Below, piece after piece: positions 25,566-35,726 of a stretch of DNA of 64,000 bases (the stretch's first letter is position 1; every line of letters starts with the position of its first letter). The DNA is from Chryseobacterium taiwanense (GTDB lineage: Bacteria > Bacteroidota > Bacteroidia > Flavobacteriales > Weeksellaceae): the NCBI RefSeq assembly GCF_000813825.1, contig NZ_JWTA01000004.1, positions 310,001-374,000 on the forward strand. The letters run 5' to 3'. Position numbers and translations under genes: made by a program. Under the pieces are notes generated by a model that worked only from the letters and a program-made list of their open reading frames with translations, was not told where the DNA came from and did no database searches.

Positions 25566-27464
25566 ATGAATACAGATAGTCTATTCACAAGAAGTATAGA
25601 AGACAAAGAGAATTTCTGGAAAGAACAGGCTCAGGAAATCAGCTGGTTTGAATTTCCTACGCAGATACTTTCTGAAGATGAGAAAAATTATACTCAATGG
25701 TTTTCCGACGGAAAATTGAATATGTCTTATCTGTGTATTGACAAACATATTGAAGACGGTTTTGGAGAGCAGGTTGCCATTGTTTATGACTCACCTGTAA
25801 CCCAACAGAAAAAAACCTATACATTTAATCAGGCAAAAGAAGAAGTTTCAAAATTAGCAGGAGGATTGGTTTCTTTAGGCCTAAAAAAAGGAGACACCGC
25901 TGTTATTTATATGCCAATGATTCCGCAAACGCTTTTCGCCATGTTAGCTTGTGCGAGAATCGGAGTGATTCACAATGTGGTTTTCGGAGGTTTTGCACCC
26001 CATGAATTAGTAGTGAGAATCGACGATTGTAAACCTAAAGCGTTGATAACAGCAACCGCAGGAGTAGAAATCGCAAAGAGAATACCCTATTTACCTTTGG
26101 TAGAAAAAGCAATTGAATTAGCTCAGGATAAAGTTGACAACATCATTGTTTACAACAGAAAACTAGTAAACAATCAACACGAAATGTTTGAAGGACTGAT
26201 CGATTATGAAGAATTAGTTCAACAATCAGAACCTGCAGACTGTGTTTCCGTTGAATCTACTCACCCACTCTATTTATTATACACATCCGGAACAACAGGA
26301 AAGCCAAAGGGAATTACCCGTGATACAGGTGGATATGCAACAGCGTTAAAATTTTCCATGAAATACATTTACGGCGTTGAACCGGGAGAAACCTATTGGG
26401 CAGCATCCGATTTTGGCTGGGCAGTTGGTCATAGTTTTTCAGTGTACGGACCTTTAATCAATAGAAATACAACTATCATTTTCGAAGGAAAACCCATTAT
26501 GACTCCCGATGCAGGAACATTTTGGAGAATTATTTCAGAATATAAAGTTTCAGTAATGTTCACTGCTCCAACAGCCATTCGTGCAATTAAAAAGGAAGAT
26601 CCGAACGGAGAATTGGTAAAAAAATACGATTTAAACCATTTTAAAAAACAGTTTTTAGCCGGGGAAAGATGTGATGTTGCGACTTTAGACTGGTTTGCAG
26701 AACATATCGGAGTTCCTGCAATCGATCACTGGTGGCAAACTGAATCAGGCTGGCCAATGCTAGGTTTAATGACCTATGATGAAAATTACAAAATAAAAAG
26801 AGCCGCTGCCGGAAAACCAATTCCGGGTTACGATATAAAAATCTTCGATGAGAACGGATATGAACTCGATGCACACCAAGAAGGATACTTAATCATCAAA
26901 CTTCCACTTCCTCCGGGAGCCTTATTAGGAATCTGGAATGATAATGAGCGTTTTCAAAATAGTTATTTATCACAATACAACGGATATTATTTTTCAGGAG
27001 ACGGAGCGATAAAAGATGAAGACGGTTATATTTTCATTACAGGAAGAGTCGATGATGTCATAAATGTTGCAGGACATCGACTTTCCACTTCTGAAATGGA
27101 GGAAATTGTTTCGTCTCATCCCGATGTAGCAGAATGCGCCGTTGTCGGAATTGATGATGAACTGAAAGGACAAATTCCTTTCGCTACGGTTGTTTTAAAA
27201 AATGGCTCCACAATTTCGGAAGAAGAAGTAGAAAAAGACATTGTAAAAACTGTCCGTGAAAAAATCGGAGCTGTTGCCTGTCTTAAAAATGTAATGGTTG
27301 TAAAACGTTTACCAAAAACACGTTCGGGAAAGATTTTAAGAAAACTGGTCCGAACCTTATTAGACGGAAAAGAATTCCAGATTCCATCGACAATTGATGA
27401 CGAAAAAATCATTGAAGAAATTCAGGAAAAAATTACAGAATATAGAGCCGGAACAAGAAATTAA
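25566..27464 (+). CDS. prpE: Acyl-CoA synthetase, propionate-CoA ligase type
   Basis: A 632-residue ANL-superfamily enzyme. Conserved blocks are YTSGTTGKPKGI (ATP binding), FLAGERCDVATL and DHWWQTESGWPM, and C-terminal KTRSGKILRKL with the catalytic Lys. The RDTGGYATALKFSMKYIYGV and TPDAGTFWRIISEYKV segments match PrpE/ACSS3-like propionyl-CoA synthetases better than Acs. I start at the ATG at 25566 (MNTDSLFTR); the frame extends to 25518, but that ATG lies in a dispersed repeat. It forms an adenylate, then the CoA thioester. The specificity call is by resemblance. Confidence 0.85.
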   Translation: MNTDSLFTRSIEDKENFWKEQAQEISWFEFPTQILSEDEKNYTQWFSDGKLNMSYLCIDKHIEDGFGEQVAIVYDSPVTQQKKTYTFNQAKEEVSKLAGGLVSLGLKKGDTAVIYMPMIPQTLFAMLACARIGVIHNVVFGGFAPHELVVRIDDCKPKALITATAGVEIAKRIPYLPLVEKAIELAQDKVDNIIVYNRKLVNNQHEMFEGLIDYEELVQQSEPADCVSVESTHPLYLLYTSGTTGKPKGITRDTGGYATALKFSMKYIYGVEPGETYWAASDFGWAVGHSFSVYGPLINRNTTIIFEGKPIMTPDAGTFWRIISEYKVSVMFTAPTAIRAIKKEDPNGELVKKYDLNHFKKQFLAGERCDVATLDWFAEHIGVPAIDHWWQTESGWPMLGLMTYDENYKIKRAAAGKPIPGYDIKIFDENGYELDAHQEGYLIIKLPLPPGALLGIWNDNERFQNSYLSQYNGYYFSGDGAIKDEDGYIFITGRVDDVINVAGHRLSTSEMEEIVSSHPDVAECAVVGIDDELKGQIPFATVVLKNGSTISEEEVEKDIVKTVREKIGAVACLKNVMVVKRLPKTRSGKILRKLVRTLLDGKEFQIPSTIDDEKIIEEIQEKITEYRAGTRN

Positions 27465-27512
27465 ACATAAATTTAATCTAAATAAAATTCAAATTTCAAA
27501 AACGAAAGAGAT

Positions 27513-29423
27513 ATGAGAAATTACCTAATAGAAGATTTACCACACTATTTTGAAGAGTATAAAAACTCTATCAAAAATCCTAAGAAATTCTGGGACAAGA
27601 TAGCCGACCAAAATTTTGTGTGGTATCAGAGATGGAGCAAGGTTGTAAAGTATGATATGAATGAAGCGAAAATCACCTGGTTTAAAAACGCAAAACTAAA
27701 TATCACCAAAAACTGTTTAGACAGACATCTTTCCGTAAGAGGCGAAAAAACAGCTATTATTTGGGAGCCCAACGATCCGAAAGAAGAAGCACAGCATATT
27801 TCTTACAACGAATTATATACAAGAGTTAACAAAACGGCCAATGTTTTAAAAGAAATGGGCATCGAAAAAGGCGACAGAGTCTGCATCTACCTTCCGATGA
27901 TTCCTGAGTTGGCGATTACCATGTTGGCTTGTGCTAAACTGGGCGCTGTTCATTCCGTAATTTTTGCGGGATTTTCCGCATCTGCCGTCTCTTCAAGAGT
28001 CAATGACTGTGGAGCAAAAATGGTGATTACATCAGACGGAAGCTACAGGGGAAGCAAAGTGTTAGACTTAAAAAGCATCGTAGATGAAGCGTTGGAAAAA
28101 ACACCAACCGTGGAAAATGTTTTGGTGGTAAAAAGAACCAACAATCCAATTAAAATGAAGGAACATAGAGATTTCTGGCTAGCTGATCTGTATGAAAAAG
28201 CATCCGCTGATTTCGTTACCATCATTATGGATGCAGAAGATCCACTTTTCATTCTGTATACTTCCGGTTCTACAGGAAAACCAAAAGGAATGCTTCATAC
28301 GTGCGCAGGATACATGGTTTATACCGCTTATACTTTCAAAAATGTATTCAACTATAAAGAAAACGATATTTATTGGTGTACAGCCGATATCGGCTGGATT
28401 ACAGGACACTCATACATTTTGTATGGACCACTTTTAAATGGGGCAACCACCGTAATCTTCGAAGGTGTACCGACTTACCCTGAACCGGACAGATTCTGGG
28501 AAGTTATTGAAAAACACAAAGTAACCCAATTCTACACCGCTCCTACTGCAATTCGTTCATTAGCAAAAGAAAGTACAGAATGGGTGGACAAGCATGATTT
28601 AAGCACCTTAAAAGTAATCGGTTCTGTCGGTGAGCCTATTAATGATGAAGCTTGGCATTGGTTTAATGATCATGTCGGAAAGAAAAAATGCCCGGTTGTT
28701 GATACTTGGTGGCAAACTGAAACGGGAGGAATCATGATCTCACCGCTTCCATTTGTTACCCCTACAAAACCGACTTATGCAACGCTACCTTTACCGGGAA
28801 TTCAACCCGTTCTGATGGATGATAAACGTAATGAAATCTCGGGAAATCAAGTAACAGGAAATCTTTGCATCCGTTTTCCGTGGCCGGGAATTGCAAGAAC
28901 AATCTGGGGAGATCATCAACGTTATAAAGAAACCTATTTCTCTGCTTTCCCTGGAAAATATTTTACAGGTGATGGTGCTTTGAGAGACGAAGTTGGCTAT
29001 TACAGAATTACAGGTCGTGTGGATGACGTGATTATCGTTTCTGGGCACAATTTAGGAACCGCTCCAATTGAAGACAGCATCAATGAACATCCTGCTGTAG
29101 CGGAATCTGCGATTGTAGGGTTTCCTCACGATATCAAAGGAAGTGCATTGTATGGCTTTGTTATTTTAAAAGATTCAGGAGCGGACAGAAAGCAGGAGAA
29201 TCTTGTAAAAGAGATCAATCAATTGATTTCTGATCAAATAGGACCAATTGCTAAACTGGATAAAATTCAGTTTGTTTCAGGGCTTCCGAAAACGCGTTCC
29301 GGAAAAATCATGCGTAGAATTCTGAGAAAAATTGCAGAAGGAGATTTCAGTAACTTTGGAGACATTACGACTCTATTAAATCCTGAGATTGTTGAAGAAA
29401 TTAAAAACGAGCGAATTAATTAA
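27513..29423 (+). CDS. acs: Acetyl-CoA synthetase
   Basis: A 636-residue enzyme activating acetate to acetyl-CoA through acetyl-AMP. YTSGSTGKPKGMLHTCAGY, TADIGWITGHSY, DTWWQTETGGIMI and C-terminal KTRSGKIMRRILRKI (catalytic and regulatory acetylation Lys) are canonical. Trp in the WWQTETGG block restricts the acyl pocket to acetate in the family. It is 48 bases after the PrpE-like gene and ends at a strong terminator, closing the carboxylate module. Confidence 0.96.
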   Translation: MRNYLIEDLPHYFEEYKNSIKNPKKFWDKIADQNFVWYQRWSKVVKYDMNEAKITWFKNAKLNITKNCLDRHLSVRGEKTAIIWEPNDPKEEAQHISYNELYTRVNKTANVLKEMGIEKGDRVCIYLPMIPELAITMLACAKLGAVHSVIFAGFSASAVSSRVNDCGAKMVITSDGSYRGSKVLDLKSIVDEALEKTPTVENVLVVKRTNNPIKMKEHRDFWLADLYEKASADFVTIIMDAEDPLFILYTSGSTGKPKGMLHTCAGYMVYTAYTFKNVFNYKENDIYWCTADIGWITGHSYILYGPLLNGATTVIFEGVPTYPEPDRFWEVIEKHKVTQFYTAPTAIRSLAKESTEWVDKHDLSTLKVIGSVGEPINDEAWHWFNDHVGKKKCPVVDTWWQTETGGIMISPLPFVTPTKPTYATLPLPGIQPVLMDDKRNEISGNQVTGNLCIRFPWPGIARTIWGDHQRYKETYFSAFPGKYFTGDGALRDEVGYYRITGRVDDVIIVSGHNLGTAPIEDSINEHPAVAESAIVGFPHDIKGSALYGFVILKDSGADRKQENLVKEINQLISDQIGPIAKLDKIQFVSGLPKTRSGKIMRRILRKIAEGDFSNFGDITTLLNPEIVEEIKNERIN

Positions 29424-29448
29424 ACTATATGAACTGAGAAATCAGGAG

Positions 29449-29472
29449 AACGGGCTTAAACGCCCGTTTTTT
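29449..29472 (+). terminator. Terminator after acs
   Basis: AACGGGC-ttaaac-GCCCGTT, a 7 bp GC-rich stem, followed by T6. It lies 26 bases after the acs stop codon. Confidence 0.88.
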
Positions 29473-29635
29473 CATTTACAAATACTTAAAATTAAACACA
29501 CGTTCAATAGAAATATACAAATATTAAATCAAAAACAATAGATAAAATTATAAAATATTAAATTTTATTAAAAATAATTTAATTCGTATTCAAAATAGTA
29601 TTATCTTTAAGGTACAAATTTAAAAACTATTGCTT

Positions 29636-30001
29636 ATGTCAAATATATTAGCTGGATTATTTGAACATCACAGCGATTACAAAAAGCTCGAAGCAGATTT
29701 AGAAAATTCTGGTTTCACAAGTTCTGATTATATTGTATATCTTAATGATTCACTGCACCATTCCCAATATCTGGTCAGTGTAGCTGTTCAAGATAATCAC
29801 CAAGCCAATATTGCGAAAGATATTTTCACCAAGCACACGGTTCATAAAACATATTTATTTGAAAATATGAGTATTGAACAAGCTGATTACGCCCATCTCA
29901 AAGGATATATTGATGCCAGAAATAAGGCTGAAATTCACAACTGCCCGGAAGTAAGAATAAAAGCATCAAGTACAGGGATGGATTCTGAAGTAAAATTCTA
30001 A
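29636..30001 (+). CDS. Hypothetical protein
   Basis: A 121-residue soluble alpha/beta protein starting at the ATG at 29636 (a TTG two codons upstream is less likely). The first half, with YKKLEADLENSGFTSSDYIVYL, resembles the ferredoxin-like general-stress (GSP17M-like) proteins in which a short helix is followed by a glycine, but I cannot name the family. A near-consensus box TATCTTTA is just upstream and a terminator follows, so it is a single-gene unit. Confidence 0.7.
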   Translation: MSNILAGLFEHHSDYKKLEADLENSGFTSSDYIVYLNDSLHHSQYLVSVAVQDNHQANIAKDIFTKHTVHKTYLFENMSIEQADYAHLKGYIDARNKAEIHNCPEVRIKASSTGMDSEVKF

Positions 30002-30027
30002 TAAAGATAAAATTCTAATAGCCAAAG

Positions 30028-30056
30028 ATCCGTAGAGTCATCTACGGATTTTCTTA
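30028..30056 (+). terminator. Terminator after the 29636 gene
   Basis: ATCCGTAGA-gtca-TCTACGGAT, a perfect 9 bp stem, followed by TTTTCTT. Confidence 0.88.
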
Positions 30057-30106
30057 TTGGAAAAATGCTTATTTTTTCGTATATTCGTCTAAACATAGGT
30101 ATTCAC

Positions 30107-32311
30107 ATGAGCTACGACTTAGAGCAAGAAAATAAAGAAATTCTTGCAAGATATAAAGATTTAATTTCCAATACATACAGAACTTTGGATGAGGAAAACA
30201 ATAAGCTCATCCGAAAGGCATTTGATATTGCGCTAGATGCTCATAAAGAACAAAGAAGAAAAACCGGAGAACCTTATATTTACCACCCTATTGCCGTAGC
30301 AAAGATTGTTGCTACCGAAATTGGTTTGGGAGCTACTTCTATTGCCTGTGCGCTTCTACACGACGTGATTGAAGATTCAGATTATACATACGAAGATTTA
30401 AAGAAAATATTCGGAAAAAAAATTGCGGATATCGTAAATGGATTGACGAAAATATCCATTATGAACCATCAAAATATCTCCGTACAATCTGAAAATTACA
30501 GAAAGCTGCTTCTTACCCTTTCAGAAGATTTCAGAGTTATTCTGATTAAGATTGCAGACCGTCTTCACAATATGCGAACCTTGGAAAGCATGGCTCCGGA
30601 TAAGCAGAAGAAAATTGCTTCTGAAACCGTTTATATCTATGCTCCGATGGCGCACCGTTTAGGGCTCTATAATATCAAATCTGAGCTTGAAGATCTATCT
30701 TTAAAATATAACAATCCTGATGTTTATAATGAAATTTCGGAGAAATTAGAATTAGCTAAGGAAAACCGTGAAAGATATATTGAGGAGTTTACAAAAGAAG
30801 TTTCTAAAAAGCTACATGAAGAAGGATTAAACTTTAAAATTAAAGGTCGTGCAAAAGCTATTTCTTCTATTTACAGAAAGATGCTGAAACAAGGGGTTTC
30901 TTTTGAAGAGGTCTTTGACAACTACGCGATCAGAATCATCTATAAATCAGATGCTAAGAATGAAAAATTTCTTGCTTGGAAAATATATTCAATTGTAACG
31001 GATGTTTATCACAGTAACCCTTCCAGAATGCGTGACTGGATTACACAACCGCGTTCTACAGGATACGAGAGTTTACATTTAACGGTTCTTGGTCCTGATA
31101 AAAAATGGATCGAAGTGCAAATCCGTTCCGAAAGAATGGATGAAATTGCAGAAAAAGGAGTTGCTGCACATTACAAATACAAAGAAGGCTATAAACAAAG
31201 TTCGGAAGACCGAAATTTTGAAAATTGGGTAACAGAGATTCGTGAAGTACTGGAACAACAGCAAAACCTTTCTACATCAGAACTTTTGGATAATATTAAA
31301 CTTAATTTATATTCAAAAGAGGTTTTTGTATTTACGCCCAAAGGGGAAATTAAAATTTTACCGACCAATGCTACCGCTTTAGATTTTGCTTTTGCTGTGC
31401 ATTCAGATTTAGGAATGAAATGTTTAGGTGCAAAAATCAACGGAAAGCTTGTTCCTATTTCCTATACCCTTCAAAACGGAGATCAGGTAGATATTTTATC
31501 TTCACAGAATCAAAAACCAAAATCAGATTGGCTTGAATTTGTTGTTACTTCTAAAGCTAAATCTAAGATTAAAAGCTATTTAAATTCACAAAAAAATCAG
31601 ATTGTAGAAGAAGGAAAAGAAATTCTTCAGAGAAAACTGCGCCACGCAAAAATTAACTTTAATGATGAGGAAATCAATAAACTGCAAAAATTCTTCAATC
31701 TTAAAAGTTCGCAGGAGCTATTTCTTAAATTCCAAAATAACGAACTGGATGCAAGCAGTTTAAGAAAATATATCGAAAGTAAAAACGTTTTCAACAACTT
31801 ACTTTCCAGATTCAGAAAGTCGCCTTCAAAGAATGTACACTACGAAGAGCCTAAAGAGCAGAATCTGGATATGATTGTCTTCGGGAAAGATGAGGAAAAA
31901 CTTAATTACAGCTATGCAAAATGCTGTACCGTAATTCCGGGAGACAAAATTTTTGGATTTATTACTATTTCTGACGGAATTAAAGTACACAGTGACAATT
32001 GTCCTAATGCTATCAATCTACGTGCACAGTACGATTATAGGGTAATTCCTGCAAAATGGGTAAATGAAGAGAGCTTTAAAAACAGAATAAAAATTGAAAT
32101 TGAAGGTCTGGACAGAATGGGAATGATCAATGATATAACAACCGTAATAAGCGGCGCAATGGGAATGGATATGAAGAGTATGTCTATTGAATCTAACAAT
32201 GGTGTTTTCAACGGTACTATAAATCTTGAAGTGAAGAATAGAAACCAGCTAGAAGAAACCTTCAAAAAACTGAAAGGTATCAACGGAGTTTCAAGGATAA
32301 GAAGAATATAA
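30107..32311 (+). CDS. Bifunctional (p)ppGpp synthetase/hydrolase, RelA/SpoT family
   Basis: A 734-residue RSH protein: HD hydrolase domain (His60, His85-Asp86 in ALLHDVIED), synthetase domain (RMRDWITQPRSTGYESLH), TGS domain (FTPKGEIKILP) and C-terminal ACT domain (KIEIEGLDRMGMI). An intact HD motif implies that it both makes and degrades the alarmone. I start at ATG 30107 (MSYDLEQENK); an upstream ATG at 30065 would add 14 hydrophobic residues from a likely promoter region. It is the only RSH gene here. nhaA follows after five bases, so they are cotranscribed. Confidence 0.95.
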   Translation: MSYDLEQENKEILARYKDLISNTYRTLDEENNKLIRKAFDIALDAHKEQRRKTGEPYIYHPIAVAKIVATEIGLGATSIACALLHDVIEDSDYTYEDLKKIFGKKIADIVNGLTKISIMNHQNISVQSENYRKLLLTLSEDFRVILIKIADRLHNMRTLESMAPDKQKKIASETVYIYAPMAHRLGLYNIKSELEDLSLKYNNPDVYNEISEKLELAKENRERYIEEFTKEVSKKLHEEGLNFKIKGRAKAISSIYRKMLKQGVSFEEVFDNYAIRIIYKSDAKNEKFLAWKIYSIVTDVYHSNPSRMRDWITQPRSTGYESLHLTVLGPDKKWIEVQIRSERMDEIAEKGVAAHYKYKEGYKQSSEDRNFENWVTEIREVLEQQQNLSTSELLDNIKLNLYSKEVFVFTPKGEIKILPTNATALDFAFAVHSDLGMKCLGAKINGKLVPISYTLQNGDQVDILSSQNQKPKSDWLEFVVTSKAKSKIKSYLNSQKNQIVEEGKEILQRKLRHAKINFNDEEINKLQKFFNLKSSQELFLKFQNNELDASSLRKYIESKNVFNNLLSRFRKSPSKNVHYEEPKEQNLDMIVFGKDEEKLNYSYAKCCTVIPGDKIFGFITISDGIKVHSDNCPNAINLRAQYDYRVIPAKWVNEESFKNRIKIEIEGLDRMGMINDITTVISGAMGMDMKSMSIESNNGVFNGTINLEVKNRNQLEETFKKLKGINGVSRIRRI

Positions 32312-32316
32312 TTGGA

Positions 32317-33486
32317 ATGAAATTAACTTTATATTTTAAAAAATTCTTCAACAGTAGTCAGTTTTCGGGAATTATGCTCATTTTATGTGTCATAGTTTCC
32401 TTATTGATTGCCAACTCATCTGCCGGCGAAAGTTTTCAGAAACTGTTAGACACAACAGTAGGAACTTCTCTTTTTCATTTAGAATATCCTATAAGTATCT
32501 GGATTAATGATGGTTTAATGGCTATCTTTTTCCTATTAGTAGGTCTTGAGATTAAAAGAGAAATTATTGAAGGGGAACTTTCTTCTTTTAAAAATGCTTC
32601 TCTTCCTATTTTTGCTGCTGTTGGCGGAATGCTCGTTCCTGCCGTTATTTTCACAATTTTCAATTATGGAACGCCTTACGAAAATGGTTGGGGAATTCCT
32701 ATGGCAACAGATATCGCTTTCTCATTGGCTATTATTTCAATGCTTGGAAGCAGGATCCCCAATTCAATTAAGATTTTCCTAGCTGCATTGGCGATTGTAG
32801 ATGATTTGGGAGCTATTTTGGTAATTGCCATCTTCTATACCGACCAAATCCACTGGGTTTATTTATTCCTTTCTTTAGGAGTAACAATCTTATTATTCCT
32901 GTTAAACTTTTTTAAAGTCACCAAACTTATTTTTTATATTATTCTGGGGTTATTTCTCTGGTATTTCCTTCATCATTCCGGAATTCATGCGACGATTGCA
33001 GGAGTTTTACTGGCGTTCTCCATCCCTACCAATGAATCAAATACAGAAATATCTCCATTAGAAAAACTGGAACATCAACTACAATTTCCGGTAAGCTTTT
33101 TAATCATGCCTGTATTTGCTCTTGCCAATACGAATATCACATTTACTAATGGAATGGTTGGTGGACTTACCAGTACGTTAGGACTAGGAATTATCTGCGG
33201 ATTGGTTTTAGGTAAATTGATAGGAATCAATCTGTTCTCTTTTTTAGCTATAAAATTAAAAGTAAGCTCTTTACCACAGAATAGTTCATGGAGACAAATG
33301 ATAGGAGTCGGATGTTTGGCAGGAATCGGTTTTACCATGTCTATTTTTATCTCCCTGCTTTCTTTTAAAACGGAAATACAGATTCAGGATGAAGCCAAGT
33401 TTGCCATACTGGTCGCTTCTTTTTTATCAGCATTTTTAGGCTTTATCATCTTGAAAATAAGTTCTAAGAAATATTCAGGAGAGTAA
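32317..33486 (+). CDS. nhaA: Na+/H+ antiporter NhaA
   Basis: A 389-residue membrane protein of about 12 helices that exports Na+ (or Li+) in exchange for H+. Family features include the paired-aspartate motif LAIVDDLGAILVIAIFY, GLEIKREIIEGEL near the N-terminus, and HATIAGVLLA. It follows the RelA/SpoT gene by five bases. A bidirectional terminator lies downstream. Confidence 0.96.
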   Translation: MKLTLYFKKFFNSSQFSGIMLILCVIVSLLIANSSAGESFQKLLDTTVGTSLFHLEYPISIWINDGLMAIFFLLVGLEIKREIIEGELSSFKNASLPIFAAVGGMLVPAVIFTIFNYGTPYENGWGIPMATDIAFSLAIISMLGSRIPNSIKIFLAALAIVDDLGAILVIAIFYTDQIHWVYLFLSLGVTILLFLLNFFKVTKLIFYIILGLFLWYFLHHSGIHATIAGVLLAFSIPTNESNTEISPLEKLEHQLQFPVSFLIMPVFALANTNITFTNGMVGGLTSTLGLGIICGLVLGKLIGINLFSFLAIKLKVSSLPQNSSWRQMIGVGCLAGIGFTMSIFISLLSFKTEIQIQDEAKFAILVASFLSAFLGFIILKISSKKYSGE

Positions 33487-33506
33487 AACTCAATATTTAC
33501 AAAAAC

Positions 33507-33546
33507 AAAGCCTTATTAAATTACACCATTAGTTTAATAAGGCTTT
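33507..33546. terminator. Bidirectional terminator between nhaA and yihY-type gene
   Basis: AAAGCCTTATTAAA and TTTAATAAGGCTTT form a perfect 14 bp stem with a 12-base loop, with T-runs on either strand. It serves the convergent genes on both sides. Confidence 0.88.
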
Positions 33547-33557
33547 TTACATCAGGA

Positions 33558-34577
33558 TTATGCTTTAAAATCGCTTTGCTGATTTAATTTTCTGGTATGT
33601 TCTTCATCGCTTTCCAAGTTAGGTTCCTTAGTTCCCGTGTGATAACTTAAAGCTTCCTTCTGAAGTTCATCTGAAAGTAGTTTTTCAATTCTGAGCTTTC
33701 TGATCGCCATATTCAGTTCGTTTCCGAAAAGAAGAAGATATACATTTACATTTACCCAAACCATCAGAAGGATCATACTTCCGATAGAGCCATATAACAC
33801 GTTGTATCTTGCGATATCTTTTACATAAATGGCAAAAATATAAGTGGTAAGAACAAACAAAACCGTTGTTAAGATTGCTCCCGGAACTGCCTGTCTGAAT
33901 CTTGTAATCTTCACGGTACCCAACCAATAAAACAAGGCCAAAAGGATAAAGTAAAACACAGGAAAAGAAACAAATCCGATGATTTTAGAAAGGTTATTCA
34001 CCAGCCATGAAATATCATAAGACGGGGTAAACAGTTTCATGACAACTTCTACATAATACACTCCAAAAAGTGCCAGAAATACAATTAAAATAAACCCGAT
34101 GGTAATGAAAAAAGAAAGTATAAATTCTTTCACATCCGTCAGCTTTTCTTCAGAATTTTCATTAAAACCATTGATTAAGGAAAACGTACCATTCGTCGCA
34201 AATACCAATGCTAAAACAATCGTCAGATTACTGATTCCCTTCATATTAGGAATAATATTTGTTTCTATATAGCCTCTTACATCACCTTCCATATTTGAGG
34301 GAAATACATTGTGCATCAAAACCTCAAAAATATAGAATTGAAGCTTGTCATAATGCGGCATATAAGGTAAAACGGACAATAAGAAAAGAATAAACGGAAA
34401 TAAACTTATGGTAAAGCTCCAGGAAATTGCCGCTGCTTTTCTTCCTATTTTCCCTTTGAAAATACCTGAAATATAGATTTGAAACATCTGCCAAAGCGAT
34501 ATTCCTAAAACAGGAATATGAATGTCATCAAAAAACTCTTGAATTTTCAAGATAAATCTAGGAAGTTTTATACCCAT
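33558..34577 (-). CDS. YihY/BrkB-family inner-membrane protein
   Basis: A 339-residue protein with six predicted membrane helices and a KAAAISWSFTISLFPFILFL segment near residue 43 typical of the YihY/virulence factor BrkB family (formerly linked to RNase BN, wrongly). The C-terminus is a charged cytoplasmic tail. Function of the family is not established. It lies three bases after the gene at 34581, so the two are cotranscribed. Confidence 0.92.
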   Translation of the reverse strand: MGIKLPRFILKIQEFFDDIHIPVLGISLWQMFQIYISGIFKGKIGRKAAAISWSFTISLFPFILFLLSVLPYMPHYDKLQFYIFEVLMHNVFPSNMEGDVRGYIETNIIPNMKGISNLTIVLALVFATNGTFSLINGFNENSEEKLTDVKEFILSFFITIGFILIVFLALFGVYYVEVVMKLFTPSYDISWLVNNLSKIIGFVSFPVFYFILLALFYWLGTVKITRFRQAVPGAILTTVLFVLTTYIFAIYVKDIARYNVLYGSIGSMILLMVWVNVNVYLLLFGNELNMAIRKLRIEKLLSDELQKEALSYHTGTKEPNLESDEEHTRKLNQQSDFKA

Positions 34578-34580
34578 AAG

Positions 34581-35603
34581 TTACTTTAAAATATGATCTA
34601 TTCTATCAAAGTTTCTGTTTACAAATGTAGGTGAATTAAACCGGAAACCAACTCCCACCCGAAACAACCACTGTGTTGTTGAATAAAAATTCTCATTAGA
34701 ACTGTTGATCCAGTTCAGCTGAAATCCCCCACCGAAAAACCATTTTCCGTTATCATATCCCATTCTTGCATTGGAATACAATCCCACATTAAACTCATGA
34801 AAGTCTTCTCCTATTAATTTTGAATAATACAATTCTGGATAAGCTTCTACGATAGTATACCAATTGCCTCCAATTTTTTTCTGCACACCTCCACCCGATC
34901 TTAGAGCAATTCTAAAATCCTTTGAAGGCGAATCATCTGCACTTTCACTAAAAATTTCGCCCTGATAGATTGTCTTATTAAGATCACTGAGAATATTATA
35001 CTGATAAAACAATCCTGTACTTACAATAAAAACATCTTTCAGCGGCTTATACGTCATATTGTTGAAACTTCTGTAGTCAGTTTTATTTCCCAGCCACAGA
35101 TAACTTGTTTCGCCTTTAAAAGACTTATATTTCGCATCAGGAAACTGTAAATAACCTTCTTCATTATAATCTTCGTCGTAAATCAGGCGCATAAATTCTT
35201 TGGTATCCTGAAAATACAATCCTTTCACTTCACTAAAATAAACATATTGCCTGAGTTTTGGGCTAAGAAAAAAAGTAAATCCTACGTTGAAATACTTTGA
35301 TTTTCCTTTTTCGGGATCATCATTATTGATTCTCGTTAGTTTCGGAGCAAAAGAAAAACTCACATCCAGCCATCGATAGCGCAAGAAAAACTCGGTATAA
35401 AAAGCGTCATTAGGTCTTAACCGAAAAACTTTATCCTGATACAATAATCCAAAAATATTGTGGATATAACTTAATCCCGTAACGACTGAAATTTTATTTT
35501 TATCCTCTTCTACATATTTCTTCTCCTGAGTTTCGTCAATTTCCTGAGCATAGGAAAGTAATGAAAAACAGATCAAGAAACAGGAAAGGATTTTTTCTTT
35601 CAT
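34581..35603 (-). CDS. Putative outer-membrane protein (DUF4421-like)
   Basis: A 340-residue protein with a signal peptide (MKEKILSCFLICFSLLSYAQ) and a mature part of alternating beta strands rich in Tyr/Phe, ending near VGVGFRFNSPTF. It looks like a beta-barrel and resembles the uncharacterised Bacteroidota family DUF4421; I am moderately sure of that number. It is first in a two-gene unit with the YihY-type gene. Confidence 0.75.
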   Translation of the reverse strand: MKEKILSCFLICFSLLSYAQEIDETQEKKYVEEDKNKISVVTGLSYIHNIFGLLYQDKVFRLRPNDAFYTEFFLRYRWLDVSFSFAPKLTRINNDDPEKGKSKYFNVGFTFFLSPKLRQYVYFSEVKGLYFQDTKEFMRLIYDEDYNEEGYLQFPDAKYKSFKGETSYLWLGNKTDYRSFNNMTYKPLKDVFIVSTGLFYQYNILSDLNKTIYQGEIFSESADDSPSKDFRIALRSGGGVQKKIGGNWYTIVEAYPELYYSKLIGEDFHEFNVGLYSNARMGYDNGKWFFGGGFQLNWINSSNENFYSTTQWLFRVGVGFRFNSPTFVNRNFDRIDHILK

Positions 35604-35692
35604 GAGATGGGTGTTCTAACAAAAGTAATGATTTTTTTAAACTTAAAATTCTCTAAAAGTTGCTCAAATTATGACTTTCTTTAATTTATGAA

Positions 35693-35700
35693 TATCTTTG
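35693..35700 (+). promoter_or_regulatory. Probable -7 box of rlmH
   Basis: TATCTTTG, a full TAnnTTTG match, 26 bases before the rlmH ATG. An upstream TTG at the usual distance is not seen. Confidence 0.45.
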
Positions 35701-35726
35701 ACCCTGTAAATATTTAAAGACAGAAA

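Noticed and set aside
30065-30106. Upstream ATG of the RelA/SpoT gene
   Set aside because: It lies right after the previous terminator in a stretch resembling a promoter (TATATTCG), and the added residues are not conserved in the family.
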